A DNA stretch of 64,000 nt from Lachnospiraceae bacterium (GCA_017441265.1 JAFRYE010000051.1:1-64000), one strand, 5' to 3'; shown: positions 8,592-16,893, counted from the stretch's first letter. Notes: generated by a model not told the origin, from the letters alone. Translations and numbers: made by a program.

Positions 8592-9161
8592 ATGACCGAA
8601 CTCGAAAAGCTCGAAGCAGGGCTTGAATACTGCTATGACGACCCAGAGGTGGAAGCCCGCAAGGAGAACGCTATTATCCAGTGCAGGAAATACAATGAAA
8701 TAGATGATACCGACTACGAGGCGCAGTACGCCCAGCTCAAAGAAATGCTTGGCAGCGTGGGCGAAAAGGTTTGGATCGCAAAGACCTTCAACTGCGACAA
8801 TGGCAAGAAAATACATATCGGAAATAACTTCACAGGCAACTACAATCTGACAATCCTTGATATTCGTGAGGTGTATATCGGGGACAATGTAATGATAGGT
8901 CCGAACACGCTGATAACCACAGTCGGACACCCGCTATCGCCTATGGGCAGGCGCAGGCATATGGGCATTGCAAAGCCTGTCCGTATCGGCAACGATGTGT
9001 GGATAGGCGGCAATGTGACGATTTTGCCGGGAGTGACGATAGGGAATAATGTTGTGGTCGCTGCCGGAGCTGTTGTGACAAAGGATATTCCCGATAACTG
9101 TGTTGTGGGCGGTGTGCCTGCGAGGAAAATCAAGGATATTGAGGACGATACGGATCAATAA
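8592..9161 (+). CDS. Sugar O-acetyltransferase (maltose/galactoside type)
   Basis: 189 residues with the N-terminal Mac helix cap and a left-handed beta-helix of hexapeptide repeats (for example VYIGDNVMIGPNTLI and VRIGNDVWIGGNVTILPGVTIGNNVVVAAGAVV). The motif TTVGHPLSP contains the family catalytic His. Such enzymes move acetyl from acetyl-CoA to the 6-OH of sugars, often as a detoxifying step for non-metabolised sugars. The size is normal for LacA/Maa. It starts 28 bases after the lipoprotein gene and is probably in its operon. Confidence 0.9.
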   Translation: MTELEKLEAGLEYCYDDPEVEARKENAIIQCRKYNEIDDTDYEAQYAQLKEMLGSVGEKVWIAKTFNCDNGKKIHIGNNFTGNYNLTILDIREVYIGDNVMIGPNTLITTVGHPLSPMGRRRHMGIAKPVRIGNDVWIGGNVTILPGVTIGNNVVVAAGAVVTKDIPDNCVVGGVPARKIKDIEDDTDQ

Positions 9162-9220
9162 ATTACTGCAAAATATGGCGTTAAAGCCGCTAAAAATACT
9201 TTTTCAGGAGGTAAACTACA

Positions 9221-9778
9221 ATGAAAAAATCACTCGACAAGGGCTTCATCACCCCTCACCCCGTGCTGATAATCGGCACTTATGATGAAAATGGAACACC
9301 CGATGCTATGAATGCGGCGTGGGGCGGACAGATCGGCGGCAATCAGATCTCTATCAGCCTTTCCTCGCACAGGACTACTGACAACATCAAGCTGAATAAA
9401 GAATTTACCGTTGCATTTGCCACTGCAGATCAAATCGCAGCCTGCGATTATGTGGGTATCGTGTCCGGCAACAAGGTGGCTGATAAGCTTGCAAAGTGCG
9501 GATTTACTGTCACCAAATCCGACAAGGTCAACGCACCCGTTATCGACCAGCTTCCCGTTACTATCGAGTGCAGGGTCATCGAGCTTCAGGAGGAGTTTGG
9601 GGAAACAAGAGTCGTTGCGGAGATCGTTGGGCTGAAAGCTGACGAGGAAGTCCTGACAGACGGAAAGGTGGATCTCGGCAAGGTAGGGCTTGTAGTATTC
9701 GATACCGTTGGTCTGTGCTATCGAACAGTCGGTGACAGCGTCGGCGGAGCTTGGAATGTCGGGAAGAAGTTTGAGTGA
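9221..9778 (+). CDS. Flavin-reductase-like FMN-binding protein
   Basis: 185 residues of the flavin reductase-like family, but of another subgroup than the protein at 2791. It opens PHPVLIIGTYDENGTPDAMNAAWGG, followed by ISISLSSHRTTDNI, FTVAFAT and DYVGIVSGNKVADKL, and ends with a typical VGDSVGGAWNVGKKF. FMN binding is expected. TTTTCAGGAGGTAAACTACA ahead of the ATG is a strong ribosome site, and a terminator follows. It is the last gene of the left-hand segment. Confidence 0.85.
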   Translation: MKKSLDKGFITPHPVLIIGTYDENGTPDAMNAAWGGQIGGNQISISLSSHRTTDNIKLNKEFTVAFATADQIAACDYVGIVSGNKVADKLAKCGFTVTKSDKVNAPVIDQLPVTIECRVIELQEEFGETRVVAEIVGLKADEEVLTDGKVDLGKVGLVVFDTVGLCYRTVGDSVGGAWNVGKKFE

Positions 9779-9841
9779 TATATCAAACGGTCATAACTGC
9801 GGTATGAGCCCGACCTGCAACGGGCGCAGCAATAGTGAAAC

Positions 9842-9882
9842 AGCGATCAGTCTTGAATAAATAAGGCTGATCGCTTTGTTTT
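9842..9882 (+). terminator. Terminator ending the left segment, plus strand
   Basis: AGCGATCAG (9842-9850) pairs with CTGATCGCT (9867-9875) and is followed by TTGTTTT. It ends transcription from the flavin-reductase-like gene. Confidence 0.8.
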
Positions 9883-9993
9883 ATGGGATAATATTCTTCC
9901 ATTTCACTTTATGACGGTCAATAACTTATTTGGCAAGTATTTCTCAAACTATGGGCGAATTTGAGAATAAGTAAAAACATCAATGTTAATTAG

Positions 9994-10031
9994 AAAAAAA
10001 GAACCACCGACATATTTTGCCAGCGGTTCTT
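9994..10031 (-). terminator. Terminator of the PadR operon, minus strand
   Basis: On the minus strand AAGAACC and GGTTCTT form a stem that continues imperfectly inward and is followed by a run of seven T. It ends the minus-strand operon starting at 12315. With the plus-strand terminator at 9842 it brackets the compositional boundary. The remaining bases between 9883 and 10121 show no gene. Confidence 0.8.
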
Positions 10032-10121
10032 AATCCTATTCGGTTTGTAGGGTTAATTCTCCCTTAACGACCTCACGCATTGTTGCGCCGGGGGCTTTGT
10101 CAGATCAACTATACCGGACAA

Positions 10122-11393
10122 TTACCGGGGCTTGTAGATGAGGTCCGCGCCCACCAGAGTGTAACCGGCGGTATCACCGACAGATATGGTAAATGTAGAT
10201 GCCCCATGGGACTGCGCGGCGGAAAGTACGTCACCCAAACGGAAGGTGAAGGTTACTTCTTCACCGACGGCAGGGGTATCATCGATACGGAAGATGAACG
10301 GTTCTTCGTATGTCTCGGAGCCAAAATCGATTCCTCCGATCTCTGTCCCCCAGGCACCGCCCGATTCGGATCGCTTCACGATGACAACCAATGTTGCATC
10401 CTCCGGGTAAAGCACGAATCGGTTGCAGGACATGGGAACAGAATTGTACTGAGGATTCGAGAGAATGGTAACCCGGGTTTCCTCCGGAGTCGGGGTTACG
10501 ATTTCGGTCGGAGCCACCGTTACCGGGACTGTCGGCACGGGAGTCGGCTCGGCGATCGTAAGAGTGATATCTCCCGAGCCGGAGGTGATCCTGCAGGGAA
10601 CACCGGCTTCCGAGGAAGGAGCCTTGATGTCGCCGCTGCCCTTGATCTCACAGGCAAGACTGTGAGTGAAGCTTCCGTTTACATCTCCGGTTGACGTGTC
10701 CACGGTGATCAATGACCGGGCGGAGCACCGGTCAAATCGAATGTCCCCGGTTGACGAGCTCACGGCGAGGTTGTCGCAGCTTACTGCGGACAGGGTTATG
10801 TCGCCCGTGCTTGATTCCAGATTGATGTCGCCCGTGCAGCTGACGGACTGAAGCTTGATCTCGCCGGTTGACGTCTTGATCTTGATTGAGTCGGCAGCGG
10901 GGATCCGGCAGACGGCATCGCCGGTGCTCAGGTTCACGTCGACTGCATGGAATTTGAACACTCCGGAGATTTCGATGTCACCGCTTTGACCTTCCACGGT
11001 AAGGTTTCGGTATTCCGTCTTCGGAAGGTACACGGTGATCTTCGGGGATTTTGTCATGATCCCGATCCGGTCGTACCATTCGGTCGGGTCGTTCAGAGTA
11101 ATGCTGAGAGCGCCCGACTCCGCCGATGCGGAAAATGCCCATTCCTCGGGGTAATAGCCGACAACGGAGCAGGTTCCGTCCAGCGAAGGCTCGAAGCAGA
11201 CGTCGGCGCTTTCGAGATTCAGTGTAAAGTTATCGAATTCGCTGTCGATCGCAATCGTTTTTTCGGTGTAATCGTAGGTGTCAAGTTTCGTGAAATCCCA
11301 TCCTAAAAATGTCATGACAACCGCAAAACCAACAAGCCCGGCACCGATCAAAAAGGTAGCGATACTGAGCCATAGTTTCGTTCGTTCCCTCAT
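10122..11393 (-). CDS. DUF4097 surface beta-helix protein
   Basis: 423 residues. One membrane segment at residues 9-31 (WLSIATFLIGAGLVGFAVVM) anchors a long extracytoplasmic part. Residues ~90-270 are a DUF4097 repeat beta-helix, with many ST-GD turns such as NLSTGDAV, KTSTGEIK, ESSTGDIT, SSSTGDIR and DTSTGDVN. A Thr/Pro-rich linker (EPTPVPTVPVTVAP) leads to a C-terminal beta domain of about 120 residues. It overlaps the DUF1700 gene by four bases, the classic PadR-DUF1700-DUF4097 arrangement. The extra C-terminal domain after the linker is more than the minimal family has. Confidence 0.85.
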   Translation of the reverse strand: MRERTKLWLSIATFLIGAGLVGFAVVMTFLGWDFTKLDTYDYTEKTIAIDSEFDNFTLNLESADVCFEPSLDGTCSVVGYYPEEWAFSASAESGALSITLNDPTEWYDRIGIMTKSPKITVYLPKTEYRNLTVEGQSGDIEISGVFKFHAVDVNLSTGDAVCRIPAADSIKIKTSTGEIKLQSVSCTGDINLESSTGDITLSAVSCDNLAVSSSTGDIRFDRCSARSLITVDTSTGDVNGSFTHSLACEIKGSGDIKAPSSEAGVPCRITSGSGDITLTIAEPTPVPTVPVTVAPTEIVTPTPEETRVTILSNPQYNSVPMSCNRFVLYPEDATLVVIVKRSESGGAWGTEIGGIDFGSETYEEPFIFRIDDTPAVGEEVTFTFRLGDVLSAAQSHGASTFTISVGDTAGYTLVGADLIYKPR

Positions 11394-12001
11394 TGTGCTT
11401 CAGCCTCCTTTCTCTTTTTGACAAACAACCGCTTAAGTCCCGACAACAGCTTGACGGAGAGCTTGGCAATTGCTTTGGTTGCTTCTTTGCTGAAATAGAT
11501 GCCGTAGATGAACAGTCCGAAAAGCACCGGTGCGGCGCAACCGAAGGCCAGACCCTGAAGGATACGCCCGCGGCTGCAGAGGGAGAAGCATCCGAAGATT
11601 CCGGCTACCGAGCATGCGAGAAGGGTGATGTCCACGGCCCACAGCACTGCTACGACGGACCACAGTACGGCAAACAGTGTGATGACAACGGCAAAGAAGG
11701 AGATCAGCAGTGCGAGCCAGATCGGGGAACTGAGAACCAGAAGGACGATCCCCAAAGTGCTTTGTTGCCGCTTCGGGACGGCCTGCTCTTTGCCGGGTTT
11801 TGCGAGAGAAGAATCTGCGATCGTCTGCGCAGCCACGACGTCCACCGGGCCGATCGCCGTCACGGCTTCATCCTCCGAAAGCCCTTCCTCCATCCGATCA
11901 TCGATCATTTCCGAGTAAAACAGCAATCGTTCCGAGATGTCTTCCTCCGGCAGCCCGTTCAGTCGAAGCCGGAGTTGGGCAAGAAATTCGGCTTTATTCA
12001 T
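11390..12001 (-). CDS. DUF1700 (HAAS-type) membrane protein
   Basis: 203 residues. The N-terminal ~65 residues match the DUF1700/HAAS helical domain (NKAEFLAQLRLRLNGLPEEDISERLLFYSEMIDDRMEEGLSEDEAV). A linker and four hydrophobic segments follow, from about residue 78 to 170, with a basic C terminus (KRLFVKKRKEAEAQ). These proteins sit in the membrane between a PadR regulator and a DUF4097 protein in many Firmicutes and are thought to take part in envelope-stress signalling. Both ends overlap neighbours by ATGA. Confidence 0.88.
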   Translation of the reverse strand: MNKAEFLAQLRLRLNGLPEEDISERLLFYSEMIDDRMEEGLSEDEAVTAIGPVDVVAAQTIADSSLAKPGKEQAVPKRQQSTLGIVLLVLSSPIWLALLISFFAVVITLFAVLWSVVAVLWAVDITLLACSVAGIFGCFSLCSRGRILQGLAFGCAAPVLFGLFIYGIYFSKEATKAIAKLSVKLLSGLKRLFVKKRKEAEAQ

Positions 12002-12315
12002 AAGTCCTTATCCTCCTTGGTAACAAATCGATGTATTTTCAGCATTTCCTCCCAGTCGAGGCGAAACTCTTCGATGCGTTGCAACCCTTCCGCTGTGATA
12101 TGGTAGTATTTCCGAAGGCGACCGTCGTGCTCCGCCGTCCGTACGGTAAGCATTTCCGCAGCTTCCAGGCGCTTCAGGATCGTGTAGAGAGTCGACTCAG
12201 ACAGCTCCGCGTACGGCTTCAGGTCTTTGATGATCTTGTAACCGTAGGAGTCTTCATCCTTAATGGCGGCCAGCACGCAGAGATCCAGAAGGCCGCGTTT
12301 CAGTTGAGCATCCAT
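11998..12315 (-). CDS. PadR-family transcriptional regulator
   Basis: 105 residues: an MDAQLKRGLLDLCVLAAIKDEDSYGYKI winged helix, then STLYTILKRLEAAEML for DNA recognition and RLRKYYHITAEGLQRIEEF for the wing. An extra 20-residue C-terminal helix follows. The start was placed at MDAQ because GGGAGG lies seven bases upstream; longer frames run into the promoter. It represses its own operon in most relatives, and a perfect dyad at 12333-12359 is a fitting operator. First gene of the three-gene operon. Confidence 0.92.
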   Translation of the reverse strand: MDAQLKRGLLDLCVLAAIKDEDSYGYKIIKDLKPYAELSESTLYTILKRLEAAEMLTVRTAEHDGRLRKYYHITAEGLQRIEEFRLDWEEMLKIHRFVTKEDKDL

Positions 12316-12332
12316 ACAATACCTCCCTTCGT

Positions 12333-12359
12333 GTAATACATCGTAACACGAGGTATTAC
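12333..12359 (-). promoter_or_regulatory. PadR operator dyad
   Basis: GTAATAC (12333-12339) and GTATTAC (12353-12359) are perfect inverted arms 13 bases apart, 18 bases upstream of the padR-type start codon. PadR proteins bind such ATAC...GTAT dyads over their own promoters, so autorepression is likely. Confidence 0.65.
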
Positions 12360-12476
12360 CTCTGTCAAGATGCATTTTTCGGAAAATGCGTAATTTTACC
12401 GCATACAACATTGTCTTTCATTTTTCAACATGCTACAATTACCCAAATAGTTACACTACACAAGGAGGGGTATGAT

Positions 12477-12610
12477 ATGGCTTGTTTTCTGGCTAGCGCC
12501 ACTGAGGTGGTGCCGTGGTTGCTTTTGCCCTTGTGGTCTGGATGGTTCTTCTGTTGATCATGGATCCGAAAGGGGTTGTCAAAAAGGCGTTGTTCAAGGA
12601 GAAAAACTGA
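12477..12610 (+). pseudogene. Frameshifted small membrane protein gene
   Basis: A strong site CAAGGAGGGG leads to ATG and the frame MACFLASATE. The reading then becomes meaningless, but shifting back by one base at GAG gives a hydrophobic segment, AVVAFALVVWMVLLLIM, followed by the basic tail DPKGVVKKALFKEKN and a stop. Joined, the two parts make a plausible ~45-residue single-span membrane protein upstream of larB. One base seems to be missing at about 12504-12511. It could be a true mutation, a sequencing error, or a programmed -1 shift. Transcription could continue into the lar genes. Confidence 0.55.
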
Positions 12611-12622
12611 CGTGAGATCCCT

Positions 12623-12652
12623 GCGGTTCCGCTCTCGGGGCGGAACCGCTTT
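12623..12652 (+). terminator. Hairpin between small ORF and larB
   Basis: GCGGTTCCGC (12623-12632) and GCGGAACCGC (12640-12649) are perfect ten-base arms with a seven-base loop, followed only by TTTCT. It may be a terminator or a partial attenuator ahead of larB. Confidence 0.65.
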
Positions 12653-12684
12653 CTCGTTACAGAATCGTGACAGTGAGGTGGCAG

Positions 12685-13440
12685 ATGAAAACGGAAGTAA
12701 AGATGATACTGGAGGGAGTGCGGGACGGAACGATCTCTGTCGATGACGCGCTCAGAAAACTGAAACTTGCCCCGTATGAGGATCTTGGATTTGCCAAAGT
12801 CGATATGCATCGCGCAGTTCGGCAGGGAGCTGCCGAGGTGATCTACGGTGCAGGCAAGACGCCGGAGCAGATCGCACGGATTGCACGGACGATGAAGGAG
12901 AAGGGACAGGAGAGGATTCTTATCACACGCCTTTCGAAAGAGCAATACGAGTTGCTTCCAAAAGACCTCGGCATCCGCTACGTCGCGGAAGCGCGGATCG
13001 GTATCCTCGGTGATATTCCGGCTCCGAACGGGCTCGGCAGGATTGTTGTCGCGACCGGCGGGACAAGTGATATTCCGGTCGCCGAGGAGGCGGCTGTGAC
13101 TGCAGAGTTTTTCGGCAATCAGGTTGTCCGCCTGTTTGATGTCGGTGTGGCCGGTCTCCACCGCCTTCTCTCGCATTTGGACGAGATCTCGGACGCTTCC
13201 GTGATCGTCGCCATTGCGGGTATGGAGGGGGCACTGGCCAGCGTCATCGGAGGCCTCGCCGACTGCCCCGTGATCGCCGTCCCGACGAGTGTCGGCTACG
13301 GCGCTTCCTTTCAGGGGCTGTCCGCCCTGCTCTCGATGCTCAATTCCTGCGCCAGCGGAGTCTCCGTCGTTAACATTGACAACGGTTTCGGCGCCGGGTA
13401 TCTTGCAAGTATGATCAATCATATGGAGGTCGGAAAATGA
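12685..13440 (+). CDS. larB: LarB, nickel-pincer cofactor carboxylase/hydrolase
   Basis: 251 residues. LarB carboxylates nicotinic acid adenine dinucleotide and hydrolyses the phosphoanhydride to give pyridinium-3,5-dicarboxylate mononucleotide, the first step of nickel-pincer nucleotide synthesis. The C-terminal AIR-carboxylase (PurE)-like domain is clear: VVATGGTSDIPVAEEA, DVGVAGLHRLLSH, IVAIAGMEGALASVIGGLADCPVIAVPTSVGYGASFQG. Residues 1-30 form the small N-terminal helical part. The ATG after GTGAGGTGGCAG was preferred to an upstream GTG. It overlaps larC by ATGA. Confidence 0.95.
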   Translation: MKTEVKMILEGVRDGTISVDDALRKLKLAPYEDLGFAKVDMHRAVRQGAAEVIYGAGKTPEQIARIARTMKEKGQERILITRLSKEQYELLPKDLGIRYVAEARIGILGDIPAPNGLGRIVVATGGTSDIPVAEEAAVTAEFFGNQVVRLFDVGVAGLHRLLSHLDEISDASVIVAIAGMEGALASVIGGLADCPVIAVPTSVGYGASFQGLSALLSMLNSCASGVSVVNIDNGFGAGYLASMINHMEVGK

Positions 13441-14690
13441 AAACTCTCTATCTGGAATGCGGAATGGGCGCGGCAGGCGACATGCTGACCGCGGCGCTGA
13501 CGGAATTGCTTCCGGATCCGGCGGCTTTTATTGAAAAAATGAACACGCTCGGAATTCCCGATGTCGTCATCTCACGGGAGGCTTCCGTAAAATGCGGCAT
13601 CGTCGGAACACACATCTCCGTGAAGGTACACGGCATCGAGGAGAACTGTGAGATGCATGATCATCACGAGCATGAGCATCACCACGATCATGACCATGAG
13701 CATCATGATCACGACCATGACCATCACGACCACGGCCATCACCACACACACACCGCATTGACGGACGTTGAGCATATTGTGAAGGGGCATTTGCAGGTTT
13801 CGGAGAAGGTTAAGAATGATATCATGAACGTGTACGGGCTGATCGCTGAGGCGGAGAGCCACGTGCACGGCGTTCCCGTGACGGAGATTCATTTTCACGA
13901 GGTCGGGACGATGGACGCGTTGGCGGACGTCGCTGCCGTGTGCCTATTGATGGATGAACTCGCGCCGGACGAGGTGATCGCTTCTCCGGTGCATGTGGGA
14001 AGCGGTTCTGTCCGGTGTGCCCACGGCATCCTTCCGGTTCCGGCGCCGGCTACAGCATATTTGCTGCAGGGAGTTCCGACGTACGGCGGAGCAGTCAAAG
14101 GCGAACTGTGTACGCCCACGGGTGCGGCACTGTTAAAATATTTCGTGAATCGTTTCGGCGACAGACCGGTTATGACTACGCAGGCAATCGGCTATGGCAT
14201 GGGAAAGAAAGATTTTGAGATTGCCAACTGTGTCCGGGCGATGATCGGTGAGACCGAGGATCGGACCGACATTGTCAGCGAGCTTGCCTGCAACGTTGAT
14301 GACATGACCGCGGAGGAAGTGGGATTTGCCATGGAGCGGTTGTTTGAAGGAGGCGCGTATGAGGTGTACACCGTGCCGATCGGAATGAAGAAGAGCAGAC
14401 CCGGTGTGCTGATCCGTGTGATGTGCGATCCGCAGAAAAAGGAGGAGATGGTTCGACTCCTGTACCGTCACACCACGACGATCGGTGTGCGGGAGACCCT
14501 CACGAAGCGCTTTGTGCTTGAGCGCAGTTTGAAAACCGTGAAAACCCCGTACGGTGATGTCCGGGTGAAGGAATCGACGGGCTACGGCGTGACGCGCCGC
14601 AAACTCGAGTACGAGGATATTGCGAAGATTGCCAGGGAGCAGGGAAGAAGTATAGCGGACGTCCGAGCCGAACTCGGGGACAAAAACTAA
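13437..14690 (+). CDS. larC: LarC, nickel insertion protein with His-rich loop
   Basis: 417 residues, made as one continuous chain, unlike the frameshift-made LarC1/LarC2 of Lactiplantibacillus. LarC inserts Ni into the dithio-pyridinium mononucleotide using CTP. The opening YLECGMGAAGDMLTAAL is family-typical. Residues ~75-106 are an almost pure His/Asp/Glu run (nucleotides ~13660-13755), a likely nickel-holding loop. The CTP-binding C-terminal half contains ELACNVDDMTAEEVGFAMERLFEGGAYEVYTVPIGMKKSRPG. It is coupled to larB by a four-base overlap and is followed by larE after 31 bases. Confidence 0.95.
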   Translation: MKTLYLECGMGAAGDMLTAALTELLPDPAAFIEKMNTLGIPDVVISREASVKCGIVGTHISVKVHGIEENCEMHDHHEHEHHHDHDHEHHDHDHDHHDHGHHHTHTALTDVEHIVKGHLQVSEKVKNDIMNVYGLIAEAESHVHGVPVTEIHFHEVGTMDALADVAAVCLLMDELAPDEVIASPVHVGSGSVRCAHGILPVPAPATAYLLQGVPTYGGAVKGELCTPTGAALLKYFVNRFGDRPVMTTQAIGYGMGKKDFEIANCVRAMIGETEDRTDIVSELACNVDDMTAEEVGFAMERLFEGGAYEVYTVPIGMKKSRPGVLIRVMCDPQKKEEMVRLLYRHTTTIGVRETLTKRFVLERSLKTVKTPYGDVRVKESTGYGVTRRKLEYEDIAKIAREQGRSIADVRAELGDKN

Positions 14691-14721
14691 CGATTCTCTA
14701 AGGGAAAATGAGAGGATAACT

Positions 14722-15531
14722 ATGGACGAGCTTCATCTGAAAAAAGCGCGTTTGGAAGAGTATTTGCGGGGACTCGGAAGCGTGGCCGTCGCATTTTCCT
14801 CGGGAGTGGATTCGACGTTTCTTCTGAAAGCGGCGCACGAACAACTCGGGGATCGCGCGATCGCCGTGACTGCGTCCGCCGGGTCGTTTCCGGCGAGGGA
14901 GCAGCGGGAGGCGGAGTCATTTTGCGAGGAGGAAGGCATCCGCCGGATCATTGTCAATGCGGACGTAATGTCGATCGAAGGCTTCCGGGCCAACCCTCCT
15001 GACCGGTGCTACCTCTGCAAGAAGGAGATCTTCTCGAAACTCATTGAGGCTGCTTCCGCGGCCGGAAGCGCATATGTGGTCGAAGGCTCCAACAAAGACG
15101 ATGAATCGGATTATCGGCCGGGTTTGCGTGCGATAGCGGAACTGAATGTGAAGAGCCCTCTGCGGGAACTCGGATTTACAAAGGCGGAAATCCGTGAATT
15201 GTCTCGGGAAATGGGCCTGCCCACGTGGCACAAGCAATCCTTCGCGTGCCTTGCGACGCGATTTGTCTACGGCGAGCCGATTACCGAAGAGGGGCTGGCG
15301 ATGGTCGACAAGGCCGAACAGCGCCTGCTGGATCTTGGTTTTCATAACGTCCGTGTGCGAGTTCACGGAGACATCGCCCGGATCGAAGTCAATCCTTCGG
15401 AACTTCAGTTTATCGCGGAGCCGGAGACCGCAGCCGAACTGAATCTGTGTTTTCGCAAACTCGGTTTTCGGTATGTCACACTGGATCTCGGCGGCTATGA
15501 GCAGGGAAGCATGAACCGGGTGCTGAAGTAA
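14722..15531 (+). CDS. larE: LarE, sacrificial sulfur transferase
   Basis: 269 residues, the usual length. LarE adenylates the pyridinium-dicarboxylate nucleotide and donates sulfur. The PP-loop SSGVDSTFLLKA is at residues ~25-36. CYLCKKEIF (~95) and SFACLATRFVYG (~173) carry cysteines; the latter corresponds to the sulfur-donor region. Having the CxxC as well raises the option of a cluster-type (4Fe-4S) LarE that is not consumed, but only a structure-based alignment can tell. No larA racemase lies in the window, so the cofactor must serve an enzyme encoded elsewhere. A strict CGNAAAATGA copy lies inside (14917). Confidence 0.94.
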   Translation: MDELHLKKARLEEYLRGLGSVAVAFSSGVDSTFLLKAAHEQLGDRAIAVTASAGSFPAREQREAESFCEEEGIRRIIVNADVMSIEGFRANPPDRCYLCKKEIFSKLIEAASAAGSAYVVEGSNKDDESDYRPGLRAIAELNVKSPLRELGFTKAEIRELSREMGLPTWHKQSFACLATRFVYGEPITEEGLAMVDKAEQRLLDLGFHNVRVRVHGDIARIEVNPSELQFIAEPETAAELNLCFRKLGFRYVTLDLGGYEQGSMNRVLK

Positions 15532-15537
15532 GAATTC

Positions 15538-15590
15538 AAAGGCGGTTTGTCGGTTGCCTTCGGAAAATGAGGGCAAAAGGTGACCGCCTT
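15538..15590 (+). terminator. Terminator after larE
   Basis: AAAGGCGGT and ACCGCCTTT close a long stem-loop with an inner TTGCC/GGCAA stem. A copy of the dispersed word CGGAAAATGA (15561-15570) forms part of the loop. The outer arm ends in TTT. Confidence 0.55.
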
Positions 15591-15850
15591 TCGTTACTGT
15601 TGCACGGTAAATGGTATCGACGCTCTCCGCCGCGTATGGTATGCTGAGACAAATGGGATGCGGCCCGGAAATGCAGAGCCGCGCTTTTCATTTTCCGAAA
15701 GACGGTTTTTGACGGCTTGGATTTTTCTCAAGCATCCGTTGTTTGCTTTTCCGACGCCGAATCGGTATACTGAAGCCGTAAAATGATTCTGCAGACCATT
15801 TTTCGAAGCAAAAGGAATTGACGGGGCATCAAGCGATAAGGAGAAACGCC
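15591..15850 (+). promoter_or_regulatory. Promoter region of the XRE/TPR gene
   Basis: TATACT at 15766-15771 is a good -10 box, with TTTGCT 18 bases before it as a weak -35. The region holds two further exact copies of the dispersed word (15688 on the minus strand, 15777 on the plus strand, the latter six bases after the -10 box). No gene is seen. Confidence 0.5.
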
Positions 15851-16882
15851 ATGGAAAATAATTTGGGAGCTAATATCAGACTTTTCAGAAAGAATAAAGG
15901 ATTTACACAGGAAGAACTGGCGGGCATGCTCGGCGTGACGCCGCAGGCAGTCAGCCGTTGGGAGTCGGAGGCAGGTTTGCCGGACGTGTCCATGATCGTG
16001 CCGATCGCGCAGACGTTGGGGATCACGACGGATGCGCTCCTGGGGTATCGGTTGCAGAGCGGCGACGAGCATTTTGCGGAGAAGGTTTTCGCCAAAGTCC
16101 GCGAGTACGATCTGGATGTCGCCGATCCGGCGCAGAGCGCGCTGCGGACTTGCGAGTACCTCGCGGATGAGGTTGGAAAGAATCCGATGAACTACACGAT
16201 CGTCCTCAAGTATGTTCAGAGAGTCGCGGGATTGAGCTACTACATCGACATGCAGGGGCTGCTTGCGGACGACCCGAAGCGGGCGGAGAGCATCCTCGAC
16301 GACGGCATCCGGAAGGGTCTCAATATCATCCGCTACTGCAACGACGTAAAGAAGGTCAACAAGGCGCACTACGCCCTCGCGTGGATTTACATCCACCGCA
16401 AAGACTTTGACAATGCGAGAGAGCATGTGAATGTACTCCCGGCTCTGGAAGGACACACGATCCGCGAGGAGATCAACCAGTCTCTGGTGTTCTTTGAGAA
16501 GGGCTTTGAGACGGTAAAAGACAGCGTAGCGCAGTTCAACTGCCGCCTGTTCGATGTGCTTGCGCAACAGATCCAGACCATAACCACGTACTATTGCTAC
16601 AACGGAACCTTAGATGAGGCCATCGAGCTCTGCGACTGGTGCGAAGCCGTTTTGGTCGCATACACATCCAAACCGGAGTTTACGGACAACGAGGTGTTCC
16701 CGTGGCTTTTGAAGAAATTCAATTTCAATAAAATGAGTGCGTATCAGCGTTTCGGCCGCACCGAAAAGGCGAAGGAAGTCTGCGAAAACTTCCTTGCGGA
16801 AGCCCGCACCAAGAGCCTTTACTCCGAGGAGGAATACAAGTCCGTTGAGAAGGAATTCCGCGAGCAGATCTACATTCTCTGA
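15851..16882 (+). CDS. XRE-type HTH regulator with TPR-like C-terminal region
   Basis: 343 residues. Residues 5-60 are a Cro/C1 helix-turn-helix (ANIRLFRKNKGFTQEELAGMLGVTPQAVSRWESEAGLPDVSMI). The remaining ~280 are helical with a repeat-like pattern (AHYALAWIYIHRKDFDNAREHVN, YYCYNGTLDEAIELCDWCEAV, AYQRFGRTEKAKEVCENF), as in TPR-containing sensor regulators. The ATG after AAGGAGAAACGCC was chosen. It is the gene between larE and a small membrane protein and is closed by its own terminator. Its ligand or peptide signal is unknown. Confidence 0.85.
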   Translation: MENNLGANIRLFRKNKGFTQEELAGMLGVTPQAVSRWESEAGLPDVSMIVPIAQTLGITTDALLGYRLQSGDEHFAEKVFAKVREYDLDVADPAQSALRTCEYLADEVGKNPMNYTIVLKYVQRVAGLSYYIDMQGLLADDPKRAESILDDGIRKGLNIIRYCNDVKKVNKAHYALAWIYIHRKDFDNAREHVNVLPALEGHTIREEINQSLVFFEKGFETVKDSVAQFNCRLFDVLAQQIQTITTYYCYNGTLDEAIELCDWCEAVLVAYTSKPEFTDNEVFPWLLKKFNFNKMSAYQRFGRTEKAKEVCENFLAEARTKSLYSEEEYKSVEKEFREQIYIL

Positions 16883-16893
16883 TAAGCGTGACC

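Noticed and set aside
10080..10694. Long plus-strand frame over the DUF4097 gene
   Set aside because: It is a shadow of the minus-strand gene, with Arg/Gly-rich nonsense composition and no ribosome site.
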